Positions 27,367 to 37,627 are shown, counted from the stretch's first letter. The stretch: 41,023 bases of DNA from Actinomycetes bacterium (GCA_021790115.1 JAJYIM010000017.1:1-41023), one strand, 5' to 3'. A program made the numbers and translations. The notes: generated by a model from the sequence alone, not told the origin.

Positions 27367-28116
27367 CGGCCCCGGTTTTTTTGCCAGGACGATGACGCTC
27401 AGGCCCCAGGGCAGGTTCCTGCCGGAGGCGATCCATTTCCCCTCCAGCTTCAGCACCTGAAACAGCGCTGAATTGAGAGCGCCCGGAAGCGGGAAGATGT
27501 GCGAGCGCGCTTGTTCACGCTTTACCGATTCAACCGGATGCGTCATCCTGCTGGCCAGCCGGTAAGCTGCGAGCGCCGGAAACAGAATGCTGTTGGCGCC
27601 GGTCATCCGCAGTATCTCAAATCCTGGATCTGTCAACAACTGCTGCAGGCGTCGCTGCGTATAGCGGCGGATCGCTTCCTGGGAGATGTCATGCTGGCTG
27701 CGCAGCAGCGGGAAGGCTTGTTCAGAAATGTAATAAAGTCCGCCGGGCTTAAGCACGCGGAAGGCTTCCCTGATGCCGGCCCTATCATCTTCCAGGTTCT
27801 GAAGAACGTCGCAACAGGTTACGTGTGTAAACATCCCATCGGAATAGGGAAGGCTGGCCGCGTCTCCCTGGGTAATATTTGCCAGACCCCGCTGCCGGCA
27901 GTACCCGGCCGCGCGTGGGTGGCAGTCAATGCCCCAGGTCTGGCAACGCCGGCTCAACATTTGCAGGCGGCCGCCGGTGCCGCAGCCAACGTCCAGCAGC
28001 TTGGATGAAGGCTTGATGGTCGGACCCAGAATCCTGTCCATGATTAATTTCATGCCTGTGAACCACCAGTAGGAATTCTCGAGGTTGTACAGGATTTCGT
28101 ATTCTCGCGGCAACAT
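27340..28116 (-). CDS. Class I SAM-dependent methyltransferase
   Basis: A 258-residue protein. The opening YEILYNLENSYWWFTGMK is the characteristic N-terminus of a family of methyltransferases common in polysaccharide clusters. Motif I is LLDVGCGTGGRLQML, and FTHVTCCDVLQNLEDD is the motif III region. The C-terminal codons (STDYS and the TAG stop) lie within the shrunken repeat at 27304-27366, so insertion of that element may have supplied the present end of the protein. No clear ribosome-binding site precedes ATG 28116. It converges with the FAD oxidoreductase. Confidence 0.87.
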   Translation of the reverse strand: MLPREYEILYNLENSYWWFTGMKLIMDRILGPTIKPSSKLLDVGCGTGGRLQMLSRRCQTWGIDCHPRAAGYCRQRGLANITQGDAASLPYSDGMFTHVTCCDVLQNLEDDRAGIREAFRVLKPGGLYYISEQAFPLLRSQHDISQEAIRRYTQRRLQQLLTDPGFEILRMTGANSILFPALAAYRLASRMTHPVESVKREQARSHIFPLPGALNSALFQVLKLEGKWIASGRNLPWGLSVIVLAKKPGPEPLSTDYS

Positions 28117-28134
28117 AAAGAAGTTTCCAGTTTA

Positions 28135-28314
28135 GAATCTATCTCAAAAGGCATATTCTGCTGCGGCCGACTGCAAAGTCCATGGGCTGCGTCCTTAAGA
28201 GCAAAAAGTCCAGGGCGTACCGCAGCGGGTACGACTGCGGGCTTTTTACTCCTGCGTCCTTGCCCATCGCCTTTTCGCTCGGCCTCGCTACGAACAGCCT
28301 TTTGAGATAGATTC
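28135..28314 (+). repeat. Palindromic element copy B (180 bp)
   Basis: The ends GAATCTATCTCAAAAGG and CCTTTTGAGATAGATTC are perfect inverted repeats, flanked by TTA on both sides. The interior has the hairpin CCGCAG/CTGCGG followed by GC and five T on the plus strand. It lies between two minus-strand genes; its right edge is directly at the TAA stop of the MMPL gene. Confidence 0.9.
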
Positions 28315-30525
28315 TTACTGGTTTTCCTGCTCCTCGCCGCCGATGTGGAAGTCAGGCAGCCACCTGAGCCAGCGCGGCAGGTACCAGTTCTTGTCGCCGA
28401 GCAGCTTCATGGCAGCGGGCACCAGCACGCTGCGGACAATGGTTGCATCCAGCAATATTGCCACCGCCAGCCCAAAGCCCATTTGCTGGAACATAACCAG
28501 CCGGCCGCTGGCGAAGCCGCTGAACACTGCCACCATGATCAGGGCGGCGCCGGTGATAATCCTGCCGGTTGACCTCAGGCCTGTGGCGACAGAGGCGCTG
28601 TTGTCTTTCGAAATAACGTAATGCTCGCGGATGCGGCCCAGCAGGAAGACGTGATAATCCACGGACAGGCCAAATAGCACTGAAAACAGAAACAGCGGCA
28701 CCCAGGCCTCCACGACATCAACCTGCTGGAAGCCAAACAGGCTCGCTCCCACCCCCTTTTGAAAGACAAGGACTATCAAGCCATAAGCCGCCCCGACTGA
28801 CAAAAGATTCATTATCACTGCTTTTAAGGGAACCACCAGCGAATGGAATACAAGCATCAGCAGCAGGAAGCTGAGGCCGAGGACAAAGGCGAAGACAAGC
28901 GGCCGGTAATCATTTGTGATGTTGAAGTAATCGAGGTCGTATGCCGGCAGGCCGCCGACCAGGGCTTTTGCATTGACGCCCCGGAAAGCTTCGGGGATAT
29001 ACGTCTGGCGCAGCCTCTGAATTGCCCCGGTAGCCTCATTGCTTTCCGGAGCGCCGGAAACCGGCAGTGATATTAACTCCAGGTCGCCGCTGCTGTCGGT
29101 TTGCACAGTCGGCGTTCCATAAAAGACGCTGTCTTTTTTGACTTCATTTTCTAATCTTGTTATTGCATCCCTAACTGGCGGCGAGTTGACATTTCCGGTG
29201 ACGGCCACCTCCGCTGGCGACGTCAGGCCAAAGGAGAACTGGCGGGTTAAAATGTCGTACCCTTGTTTGGATCCGAAGCTGTTGGGAAGCGCCGCTACGC
29301 CGTTGGCGCCTGTGTTGATCTGGAAGTAAAAAAGTGACGGCAGCGCCAGCAGGCAGACTGGCAAGAAGACGCTGACGACAGGATGGCGCATCACTGTTCG
29401 CGTGACCCAGTCCCAGAACCGGCCCTGCTGCCCTTCCCGTCCGGCCTGGTACCGGTGGATCAGAGGGACTCTCAAAGAGTTGACCCGCTCTCCCAGGAGG
29501 CTCAGGACCGCCGGCAACAGGGTAAGGGCGGCCAGCACCGATACTGACACCACGAACATCGCCCCCGCCGCCAGGCTGTAAAAGATGCTCAAGGGGACAA
29601 TCAGCATGCCCGCCAGGGCCAGGATGACCGTCATGCCGCTGAAGAGCACGGCGCGGCTGGCGGTGGAGCCGGCGGTCTGGATGGCGCCCAGTTTGTCACG
29701 CCCCCGGCCGAGTTCCTCCCGGTAACGGGAAACCACAAACAGGGAATAGTCGATCCCGACCGCCATGCCCATCATGGTGATCATGTTTACTACAAAGAAG
29801 CTCATTTCGAACTTTTGGCCAACAAGCGCCGTAATGCCGATGGCGATGATGATGGAAAAGCCGGCCAGAATGAGCGGCAGCCCAGCGGCCACCAGGGTGC
29901 CGAAGACGAGCACGAGTATGACCAAGGCGATCGGAATGCCAAAAAGCTCTGCCTTTTGCAGGTCTGTCTCTGACAAGGTGTTGAAATCATTGTTTGTGCT
30001 GGCGGTTCCCGTTGTCAGGATTGTGTAGCCGCTTTGCTGTGCACTGCGGGAGAGCACCGCCTGCAGTTTTTCCACGTTTTTTTCGGCAGTGGAAAGGCTG
30101 CCGGTCATCACCAGCGGAATGATCGTCGTGTGCCGGTCTGGCGAAACCATTGATTGATTATGCGTTTGGTAATAACTGACGCCGCCGGAGACTACGCCGG
30201 GGCCCAGGTTAATAATGTCCCGGCCCAGCTTTTCGACTACGGCAAGAAACTGCGGCGAGTCAACAGTGGCCTTCCGTGAGGAGACAATCACAACCTCGTC
30301 AATTTTCTCCGGCCTGTGCAGCCGCTGGGAAATAAGATTTTTGACCTGTTGGGACTCAGGATTCCGGCTGAACGTGAACTCATTGGTGAGTGCGCCGCCA
30401 AGCAGGCGCGAGATGGCGGCCACTGAAAGCACCGCGATGATTATCCAGATGCTGATTGTCAGCCACGGCCTGCGGGCGCAGGCATGGGCAAGGCGGCCCG
30501 TGGACAGCCTCGGCTCAGGCTTCAT
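28315..30525 (-). CDS. MMPL-family RND transporter
   Basis: A 736-residue protein of the MmpL/YdfJ type with about 12 membrane helices in two halves. The first helix follows LAHACARRPWLTISIW; large outside loops follow helices 1 and 7. The paired motifs GMAVGIDYSLFVVSRYREEL and GLSVDYHVFLLGRIREHY carry the conserved Asp and Tyr of the proton relay. Such pumps export lipids or hydrophobic compounds using the proton gradient. The perfect palindrome ACAGTACTGT at 30556 lies upstream of the start and could bind a regulator. The stop codon is the edge of repeat copy B. Confidence 0.92.
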   Translation of the reverse strand: MKPEPRLSTGRLAHACARRPWLTISIWIIIAVLSVAAISRLLGGALTNEFTFSRNPESQQVKNLISQRLHRPEKIDEVVIVSSRKATVDSPQFLAVVEKLGRDIINLGPGVVSGGVSYYQTHNQSMVSPDRHTTIIPLVMTGSLSTAEKNVEKLQAVLSRSAQQSGYTILTTGTASTNNDFNTLSETDLQKAELFGIPIALVILVLVFGTLVAAGLPLILAGFSIIIAIGITALVGQKFEMSFFVVNMITMMGMAVGIDYSLFVVSRYREELGRGRDKLGAIQTAGSTASRAVLFSGMTVILALAGMLIVPLSIFYSLAAGAMFVVSVSVLAALTLLPAVLSLLGERVNSLRVPLIHRYQAGREGQQGRFWDWVTRTVMRHPVVSVFLPVCLLALPSLFYFQINTGANGVAALPNSFGSKQGYDILTRQFSFGLTSPAEVAVTGNVNSPPVRDAITRLENEVKKDSVFYGTPTVQTDSSGDLELISLPVSGAPESNEATGAIQRLRQTYIPEAFRGVNAKALVGGLPAYDLDYFNITNDYRPLVFAFVLGLSFLLLMLVFHSLVVPLKAVIMNLLSVGAAYGLIVLVFQKGVGASLFGFQQVDVVEAWVPLFLFSVLFGLSVDYHVFLLGRIREHYVISKDNSASVATGLRSTGRIITGAALIMVAVFSGFASGRLVMFQQMGFGLAVAILLDATIVRSVLVPAAMKLLGDKNWYLPRWLRWLPDFHIGGEEQENQ

Positions 30526-30555
30526 GCCGCGGTTTTGTTCCCGAAACTGTTTTTC

Positions 30556-30565
30556 ACAGTACTGT
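30556..30565. promoter_or_regulatory. Perfect 10-bp palindrome upstream of the MMPL gene
   Basis: ACAGTACTGT, 31 bases before the MMPL start codon. The position suits an operator, but the site is short and no regulator gene is adjacent. Confidence 0.25.
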
Positions 30566-30715
30566 TAATAGGCTAAAGCCAGTGCCTAATGCATTTATCT
30601 TTGCACAGACTGGTAGATGGCGGGCTTTTAGCTGCGCATTCCGCTCAATTCGGCCGCCCATTCCGCTCAATTCGGCCACCTCGGAGCGAAGCGACGCCAG
30701 GCACCTATGATTTAA

Positions 30716-31474
30716 TCACATCGTGGCCGATTTAGCCTCCTGCTTTTGCTTTGTTTTTCTCCTCATTGATTCTCCTTTCAGATTAAATTTATAGGCAGAG
30801 TGAACCAGACGGTCCAAGATGGCGTCGGCCACCGTGGGGTTGCTGATCGCCTGGTGCCAGCTGTCTAGCGGCAGCTGGCTGGCAATGACGACAGAGCATT
30901 TACTCTGGCATTCTTCGATCACCTCCAAAAGGTCTTTGGCCTCGGTTTCCGTGGGAGCCGAAAGGCCGAAGTCATCCAGGATCAGCAGCCGGGCGCGGCC
31001 AAACTTGGTTAAAAGACGGATGTAGGTGCCGTCTACTCTCGATAACCTTATCTCCTCCAGCAGCTTGGGGACCCGGTAGTAATGGGTTTTGTATCCTTGG
31101 CGGCAGGCACCGTTGCCAAAGGCGCAAGACAGATAGGTCTTGCCGGTGCCGGTGGCGCCCGAGATGACCATGTTGTGATGTTTTTCTAACCAGTCAAAGC
31201 TTGTAAGGCTGGCTATTACTGATCTGTCCAGACCCCGGGCAGCAGAGTAGTCTAGGTCCTCCAGGCAGGCAGGAATCTTGAGTTTGGCTTCACGAAGCAG
31301 GCGCACAAGCCTTTTGTCCTCCCGGTCTATCCATTCCCGGTCCACCAAAAACGACAGGCGCTCCTCGAAGCTCAAAGCTCCGCTTTGGGGGTTTGCCTTT
31401 TGTTCGTCCCAACCTTTCACCATGCCAAAGAGTTTCATATGGTTGAGCTTGGCGATTGTCTGATTCATAAGCAT
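30716..31474 (-). CDS. istB: IstB-type ATPase of an IS21-like element
   Basis: A 252-residue helper ATPase. Walker A GATGTGKT, Walker B LLILDDFG and the C-terminal box DAILDRLVHSAY are those of IstB/DnaC-like proteins, which help target choice by the IstA transposase. It appears intact, with AGGAG seven bases before ATG 31474. Its partner istA just upstream is truncated, so it has no working element to serve. Confidence 0.93.
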   Translation of the reverse strand: MLMNQTIAKLNHMKLFGMVKGWDEQKANPQSGALSFEERLSFLVDREWIDREDKRLVRLLREAKLKIPACLEDLDYSAARGLDRSVIASLTSFDWLEKHHNMVISGATGTGKTYLSCAFGNGACRQGYKTHYYRVPKLLEEIRLSRVDGTYIRLLTKFGRARLLILDDFGLSAPTETEAKDLLEVIEECQSKCSVVIASQLPLDSWHQAISNPTVADAILDRLVHSAYKFNLKGESMRRKTKQKQEAKSATM

Positions 31475-31490
31475 TTTAACTCTCCTATTA

Positions 31491-32030
31491 TTAGTGATAG
31501 TATTCCGCGCCGCGGATGTTTTTGTGCCGGACGATGGGAAGCTGCCCCTGCGCTTCGCTGGCGGCGCCCTCCAGATTGTTTTTAAGCATCATGTCAACGC
31601 TTTTAAATGACAGCGCCCGGGCCGCAAGTGCTCTTTTTGCCGCTGCCTCCAGCCGCTCGTTGGGATAGGTCTTGGCCAGGCGGATGAGCCCCATGGCGGA
31701 CCGGTAGCCCTGCACCGGATGCTGCCGCGAGGCCATGATCGCCTCCACCAGCGCCCGGGTACTCGGGCCGATGGTTGAGGCCCAGTTAATCAACCGGCGG
31801 GGCGACCAGTCGCGGTATTCGCGGTGGGATTTGGGCATGTGCTCCGGCAAAGTGGTGTAGTGGCCCTTTTTGTAGCTCCTGATGTGCGAGACGATGCGCT
31901 TTGATTTAAAGAGCACCTCCACTGTGGTTTTGGTCACCCTGACGTCAACTTTTTCTTTTACCAGCTGGTAGGGGACGCTATTATAGTAGTGGCCAAAGAC
32001 ATCGATGTGGTAGTCGATGTGAACCGCTTC
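31491..32030 (-). pseudogene. istA: 3' remnant of istA transposase
   Basis: The open frame of 180 codons reads HIDYHIDVFGHYYNSVPYQL, then a basic C-terminal domain with HMPKSHREYRDWSP and QGYRSAMGLIRLAKTYPNERLEAA. This matches the C-terminal third of IstA. A stop codon (32031-32033) ends the frame upstream, and the DDE catalytic region is gone. The break lies at or near 32033, where unrelated sequence begins. The longest GTG-initiated frame (31937) is not a natural start. Confidence 0.88.
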
Positions 32031-32032
32031 CT

Positions 32033-32193
32033 ATGCTGCGCTCATATCTTGACAACTATGTCGAAGAGGCGATGCAGGGAGAGGCCGCCGGCTTTTACGT
32101 TGAGCTTGGCCAGCCCTGGGGACGGTGTTGGACCAGATTGAAGCCAACGTGAGGCGGAGCACTTCGAGCCCGAGCGACCAGTGGAAGGATTAA
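32033..32193 (+). pseudogene. Remnant of an unrecognised gene next to the IS21 break
   Basis: The plus strand reads MLRSYLDNYVEEAMQGEAAG and FYVELGQPWG, then, after a shift of one base at the GGGG near 32119, TVLDQIEANVRRSTSSPSDQ and a stop at 32191. Both pieces look protein-like and join well if one G is added. It is probably the end of a gene cut by the IS21 rearrangement. I do not recognise the family. Confidence 0.4.
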
Positions 32194-32254
32194 ACGTTAA
32201 AAATACCCTCGAATGACCCTGGTAAGGGTCAAAATAAGGGTCAAAACGCGGAAA

Positions 32255-32281
32255 GGGCCGTCATCATGAGCGGCCTTTTTT
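32255..32281 (+). terminator. Rho-independent terminator
   Basis: Stem GGCCG/CGGCC with a ten-base loop and six T. It follows the plus-strand gene remnant by about 60 bases and fits as its former terminator. Just before it the string AAGGGTCAAAA occurs twice. Confidence 0.7.
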
Positions 32282-32316
32282 CGTGGAATCCCGCCATTAG
32301 CGGGGAAAATATCTGG

Positions 32317-32389
<73 letters not shown>

Positions 32390-32542
32390 ATAATTATCAA
32401 TATGTCAGCTGGTGCCGCCTATATTCAACGGCCCGTCTGGCGGGCCGAGAAAACAGTCTAGCATACCCATGGACGGGGTTGAAATCAGACGCCTTTCGGC
32501 CTGGCTTGCTTCTCGATTCTCCGCTTCGCCAGTGGCCGGTTA

Positions 32543-33541
32543 TCACACACTTGAGGCAACGGCATAGATGACAAACGCCGAATACCACAGGCCGCCAAGC
32601 AACAGCATCCACCAGGCCAAAGTTCTGCGAAGCCGCATCCAGAAGAGGAGCAGCGCAGCCGCCCCCAGCGCCAGCGCCGCGCTTGAAACGGAAACAGTGT
32701 CAAGCCGCCAGTCAGTCAGCAGCAGGCCCACGGAAACGGGAAAGACGCTCTGAAATACCATTGCCCCGGTGATATTGCCCAGCGCCAGCGTGTCCTTGCC
32801 GGCCCGGAGCCAAAGGACGCTGTTAATTTTTTCCGGTAGCTCAGTGGCTACCGGCGTGATCAGCAAAGAAACAACCAGCGCCGGCAGACCGATGAAATCG
32901 GCCACGGTGGCGACGGCGCCGACGAACAGGCGGGCGCCCAAAATTATAGTCGCCAGCGACACGGCTATCTGCAATGCAATCCAGCGCAGGCGGGGTAGCT
33001 CCGGCAGATGGGAGGGGTGGAAATAAAGCGCCTGTGTTTCCTCGTCAAGACCGCCTTCAGCCCTGAATGTCAAAAACACATAGTACACGTAGCCAATCCA
33101 TAGCAGCGGTGCCAGTGTTAGGTTGACAGCTTTCAGGTGTATGATGCCGGCAACGATAGCGGCCAGGTAAAAGCCAAGAAAGAAAACGAGGTCGCGGCTG
33201 ACGATGCGGGAGTTGACGCGGGGGTTAAGCGGCCTGCCTTTTTGTAGGCGAAAGGCTACCAGCGCCGAGCCGCTGACAAACATGGCTAGGGTCGCGAGCA
33301 TGAAGGGGGCGCCCAGAATGGCCCCGACGCCGATATCTTGCGAATGCGCAGCGCGGGTGAAGGCGATTGCCACCAGCGGGATGAGCGTTTCCGGCATGGC
33401 CGTGCCCACGGCGGCGAGCACACTGCCAACGGCCCCCTCGCCCAGGCCGTATTTTTTGCCGAACCATTCAATACTATTGGTAAAGCCTTCGCAACCGGCA
33501 AGTATTATGATTAGGCTGACGATAAAAGATAATGCGGTCAG
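32543..33541 (-). CDS. Sodium/calcium-exchanger-family (CaCA) membrane antiporter
   Basis: A 332-residue protein with about ten membrane helices and two inverted halves. The alpha repeats are GSVLAAVGTAMPETLIPLVA and LLITPVATELPEKINSVLW, the ion-binding motifs of CaCA exchangers. The first ATG/GTG in frame (33421) would delete the first helix. The upstream frame LSFIVSLIIILAGCEGFTN continues to a CTG at 33541, with AAGGAG six bases before it and no ATG, GTG or TTG available. An extended -10 promoter lies 30 bases further upstream. It may move Ca2+ or another cation against Na+ or H+. Confidence 0.88.
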   Translation of the reverse strand: MTALSFIVSLIIILAGCEGFTNSIEWFGKKYGLGEGAVGSVLAAVGTAMPETLIPLVAIAFTRAAHSQDIGVGAILGAPFMLATLAMFVSGSALVAFRLQKGRPLNPRVNSRIVSRDLVFFLGFYLAAIVAGIIHLKAVNLTLAPLLWIGYVYYVFLTFRAEGGLDEETQALYFHPSHLPELPRLRWIALQIAVSLATIILGARLFVGAVATVADFIGLPALVVSLLITPVATELPEKINSVLWLRAGKDTLALGNITGAMVFQSVFPVSVGLLLTDWRLDTVSVSSAALALGAAALLLFWMRLRRTLAWWMLLLGGLWYSAFVIYAVASSV

Positions 33542-33570
33542 GTTCGGCTCCTTGAGCTGACAAATAAATC

Positions 33571-33579
33571 ATTATAGCA
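33571..33579 (-). promoter_or_regulatory. Extended -10 promoter for the exchanger gene
   Basis: On the minus strand TGCTATAAT is a perfect extended -10 box. A -35 match is not evident, as is usual for this class. It gives a leader of about 25 bases to the CTG start. Confidence 0.6.
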
Positions 33580-33655
33580 TGGCTACTTTAAGTGGCAGCG
33601 CTTGAACGAGCGGCCATCTGAGGCAGGTTGTCTCCAGGGACACGAAGGCAATAAA

Positions 33656-34579
33656 ATGAATATTGACATAAAAGCACATCATCAAAGCGCCAAGCTGGGG
33701 GCGGCGCTTGTGTCCGTGCTGGTAAACATTTTTTTAATTTTGTTAAAGACTTTTGTGGGAGTTGCCACGGGCAGCATTGGCATTCTGGCCGAAGCGGCTC
33801 ATTCCCTGCTGGACCTGACTGCCAGTGTGCTCGCCTTTTTGGGGATCCGGCTGGCTGGCCGGCCGGCAGACGCCAGCCATGCTTTCGGCCATGAGAAGTT
33901 TGAAAATTTAAGCAGCGCTCTGCAGATGGTGATGCTGGGGGGCACCTGCGCCGTCATTCTCTATGAAGCCATCAAGCGGATGATCAGCGGCTTTGTGATC
34001 GACGTGACCTGGTATGCGCTGGCGGTGATGATTGTCGCCATTTTAGTTGATTTCTGGATCAGCCGTTATCTGCATCATACTGCGGATCATGCCGGCGGCA
34101 GCGCCGCCCTGGAAGCCGACGCTTTGCACTTCTTGTCCGACATGTGGGGCGCCATCGCAGTGGTGGCAGGATTGGCTCTGGCTGCACTGGGTTTTAAAAT
34201 TGCCGATCCCGTCGCCGCGCTTGCGGTTGCCGCTGTTATCGGCGTCACTGCGGTCAGGTCGGGGGTCAGGACCACTGCTATCCTGATGGACAAGAGCCCC
34301 GATACAATGATTATGACGCAGCTGGCCGGCATCCTGACGGCCCACCCGGAGGTGGTGGATTTTCACAATTTACGGGCGCGGCAGGCGGGAAGCAAGGTGC
34401 TGCTGGATGTTTGCATCGAATTAAACGAGGGCACCAGCCTGGGACGGGCCCATGAGATCTCCCACGAACTCGCGGAGGAGATTAAAAAGAAAGTTCCCCA
34501 GGTGAGCGATGCGCTCGTGCATGCCGAGCCTGCCTGCGGCGTTGAGCCCCACGAAGGGCAGGGGCACCCGGGGCACTGA
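33656..34579 (+). CDS. Cation diffusion facilitator (CDF) metal transporter
   Basis: A 307-residue protein with six membrane helices and a C-terminal cytoplasmic domain. Metal-site motifs are AEAAHSLLDL in helix 2 and EADALHFLSDMWG in helix 5. The cytoplasmic domain starts at KSPDTMIMTQLAGIL and contains VDFHNLRARQAGSKVLLDV, followed by a His-containing tail. CDF proteins export Zn2+, Fe2+, Co2+ or Mn2+ in exchange for protons. Start at ATG 33656 (AAGG upstream) rather than 33602; the added residues are not family-like. It is divergent from the exchanger gene. Confidence 0.9.
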   Translation: MNIDIKAHHQSAKLGAALVSVLVNIFLILLKTFVGVATGSIGILAEAAHSLLDLTASVLAFLGIRLAGRPADASHAFGHEKFENLSSALQMVMLGGTCAVILYEAIKRMISGFVIDVTWYALAVMIVAILVDFWISRYLHHTADHAGGSAALEADALHFLSDMWGAIAVVAGLALAALGFKIADPVAALAVAAVIGVTAVRSGVRTTAILMDKSPDTMIMTQLAGILTAHPEVVDFHNLRARQAGSKVLLDVCIELNEGTSLGRAHEISHELAEEIKKKVPQVSDALVHAEPACGVEPHEGQGHPGH

Positions 34580-34585
34580 AAACGC

Positions 34586-34660
34586 GGATGCTGGTTCTGG
34601 ATGCTGGACTCTGGATAAACCAAAACCCGGATGGCAGATGGTGGATGGTGGATAAAACCT
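34586..34660 (+). repeat. TGGANNN-type short tandem repeat
   Basis: GGATGCTGGTTCTGGATGCT continues as GGACTCTGGATAA and then as GGATGGCAGATGGTGGATGG. It shares GGATGCTGGACTCTGGA with the inverted run at 18147-18180. It lies just downstream of the CDF gene stop. Confidence 0.5.
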
Positions 34661-34723
34661 AAACGCAAAACCGGAACCGGAAGCCGGGCGCAGCTTGGTG
34701 CGCCCCTCAATTTCGGAACTTTG

Positions 34724-34753
34724 ACGCACTACGGCCGGAACGGCCGCAGTGCG

Positions 34754-34754
<1 letters not shown>
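34724..34754. other. Long hairpin at the DUF1015 gene end
   Basis: ACGCACTACGGCCG pairs with CGGCCGCAGTGCGT (14 positions, one mismatch) around loop GAA. It immediately follows the DUF1015 stop codon on the minus strand. It lacks a T tract, so it is either a poor terminator or an mRNA 3'-end stem. Confidence 0.6.
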
Positions 34755-36106
<1,352 letters not shown>

Positions 36107-36139
36107 AAAGAATGCAAATCCATTGCGCAGGAGCGCGCC

Positions 36140-37435
36140 ATCAGAATTTTACTGGTCCAACCTTATCATAAGTGCAACGTAAAGACGCGGGGCAGGATTT
36201 ACATGAGCCAGCTTACCCTGCCTTTGATAGCGGCGCTTACTCCCGGGGAGCACGAGGTCATAATTGTTGATGAGAACGTGGAGCCCATTGATTTCGATCG
36301 GGGCGCCGACCTGGTCGGCATCACCTGCCTGACGCCAACCGCGCCGCGGGCCTACCAGATTGCGGATCAGTTCCGGCTGCGTGGCGCCAAAGTGGTGCTG
36401 GGGGGAGTCCATCCCTCGCTGATGCCGGACGAAGCGGCGGCGCACGCCGACGCGGTTGTCATTGGCGAGGCGGAGGAAACCTGGCCGCAACTGCTGGCGG
36501 ACTTTGAAGACGGCGGCCTGAAACCACGTTACAGCGCTGACGTCAAGCCCGATCTGTCCGGATTGCCGATCCCCCGCCGCGACCTCGTGAAGGCAAAGGC
36601 TTACCTGAATATTCCCAAGGTGGAGACCTCCCGCGGCTGCCCCTTCCGTTGCTCTTTTTGCTCAACGACCGTCTTTTACGGCCCCCGCATGCGGTTCCGC
36701 CCGGTTGAGGACGTGGTAAATGAAGTCAAGGCGGCCCGGCACCGGTTTGTATTTTTCACCGACAATAATATTACCGCAAACAAGAAATATGCCAAACGGC
36801 TGTTTGAGGCGCTGACGCCGTTGGGGATCTACTGGCTGAGCCAGGGTTCGATCGACATGGCTGACGACGACGAGCTAATGGAGCTGGCGGAAAGGAGCGG
36901 CTGCGCCGGCATGCTGGTTGGTTTTGAGTCGCTGTCGGAGGAGAATATCGCCAGCATGGGCAAGAACGCCTCCAACCGGGTGGCGGAGTACGAGGAAAAA
37001 ATCCGCAAGTTTCATGCGCACCGGATTGGTTTGATCGGATGTTTTGTTTTTGGTTTTGATGGCGACGACAAGTCTGTATTTGCCAAGGCAGTGAATTTTA
37101 TCAAGAACAATAACATTGACTGCCCCCAGTTAACGGTGCTTACCCCTTATCCGGGCACCGTCTTAAGGACACAGCTGGAGGCGGAGGGAAGAATCCTGCA
37201 CAGCCGCTGGGAAAAGTACGATGTTGGCAACGTGGTTTTTCAGCCCCGGCAAATGACCGCCGCCGAGTTGCAGGCAGGCTATAACTGGGCCTGCGAGCAG
37301 CTTTACTCCACACGGGCGATTCTCAAGCGGGGCGCCCGGTCGTTAAGCTATATGAAAAACCCGTACCGCTCCTACGTTTTTAGCCGCAACAGTACCATAT
37401 ACAGGAAACTATATAAAGTTAGCCAAGAGGATTAA
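36140..37435 (+). CDS. Radical SAM protein with B12-binding domain
   Basis: A 431-residue protein. The N-terminal Rossmann-type cobalamin-binding domain runs from RILLVQP through EVIIVDENVEPIDF and VVLGGVHPSLMPDEA. The radical SAM core has the CxxxCxxC motif in ETSRGCPFRCSFCSTT (Cys167, Cys171, Cys174), which binds the 4Fe-4S cluster. It resembles the BchE/P-methylase group with unknown substrate. The frame has no ATG or GTG in the expected region. AGGAG (36129-36133) lies six bases before ATC 36140, giving MRILLVQP. The next ATG, 36203, would remove the first strand; TTG 36074 lies close to the divergent gene's start. The TAA stop abuts repeat copy C. Confidence 0.88.
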   Translation: MRILLVQPYHKCNVKTRGRIYMSQLTLPLIAALTPGEHEVIIVDENVEPIDFDRGADLVGITCLTPTAPRAYQIADQFRLRGAKVVLGGVHPSLMPDEAAAHADAVVIGEAEETWPQLLADFEDGGLKPRYSADVKPDLSGLPIPRRDLVKAKAYLNIPKVETSRGCPFRCSFCSTTVFYGPRMRFRPVEDVVNEVKAARHRFVFFTDNNITANKKYAKRLFEALTPLGIYWLSQGSIDMADDDELMELAERSGCAGMLVGFESLSEENIASMGKNASNRVAEYEEKIRKFHAHRIGLIGCFVFGFDGDDKSVFAKAVNFIKNNNIDCPQLTVLTPYPGTVLRTQLEAEGRILHSRWEKYDVGNVVFQPRQMTAAELQAGYNWACEQLYSTRAILKRGARSLSYMKNPYRSYVFSRNSTIYRKLYKVSQED

Positions 37436-37612
37436 GAATCTATCTCAAAGGCATATTCTGCTGCGACCGGCTGCAAAGGCGATGGGCGGTGTTCTCGGAG
37501 CAAAAAGTCCTCGCCGTACCGCAGGGGTACGACTGCGGGCTTTTTACTCCCGCGTCCTTGCCCATCGCCTTTTCGCTCGGCCTCGCTACGAACTGCCTAT
37601 TGAGATAGATTC
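37436..37612 (+). repeat. Palindromic element copy C (177 bp)
   Basis: The ends are GAATCTATCTCAAAGGC and GCCTATTGAGATAGATTC (inverted, one gap). The interior matches copies B and D. It starts directly at the TAA of the radical SAM gene and ends just before the GGGAGG ribosome-binding site of the next gene, so it forms the whole gap of a co-directional pair. Confidence 0.88.
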
Positions 37613-37627
37613 TAGGGAGGATTGCCG

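Larger units (their letters stand above)
30637..32030 (-). mobile_element. Truncated IS21-family insertion sequence
   Basis: It contains a complete istB, the last part of istA and the istB-side end. That end has the 19-base repeat CATTCCGCTCAATTCGGCC twice (30637-30655 and 30659-30677, 22-base period), the multiple terminal repeats expected of IS21 elements. The other end and the 5' two-thirds of istA, with the DDE catalytic core, are missing, so the element cannot move on its own. Confidence 0.85.

Noticed and set aside
30637-30677. Two 19-base repeats with 22-base period as a CRISPR or iteron
   Set aside because: Only two units with a three-base spacer, placed at the istB end of an IS21 element where such repeats are expected.
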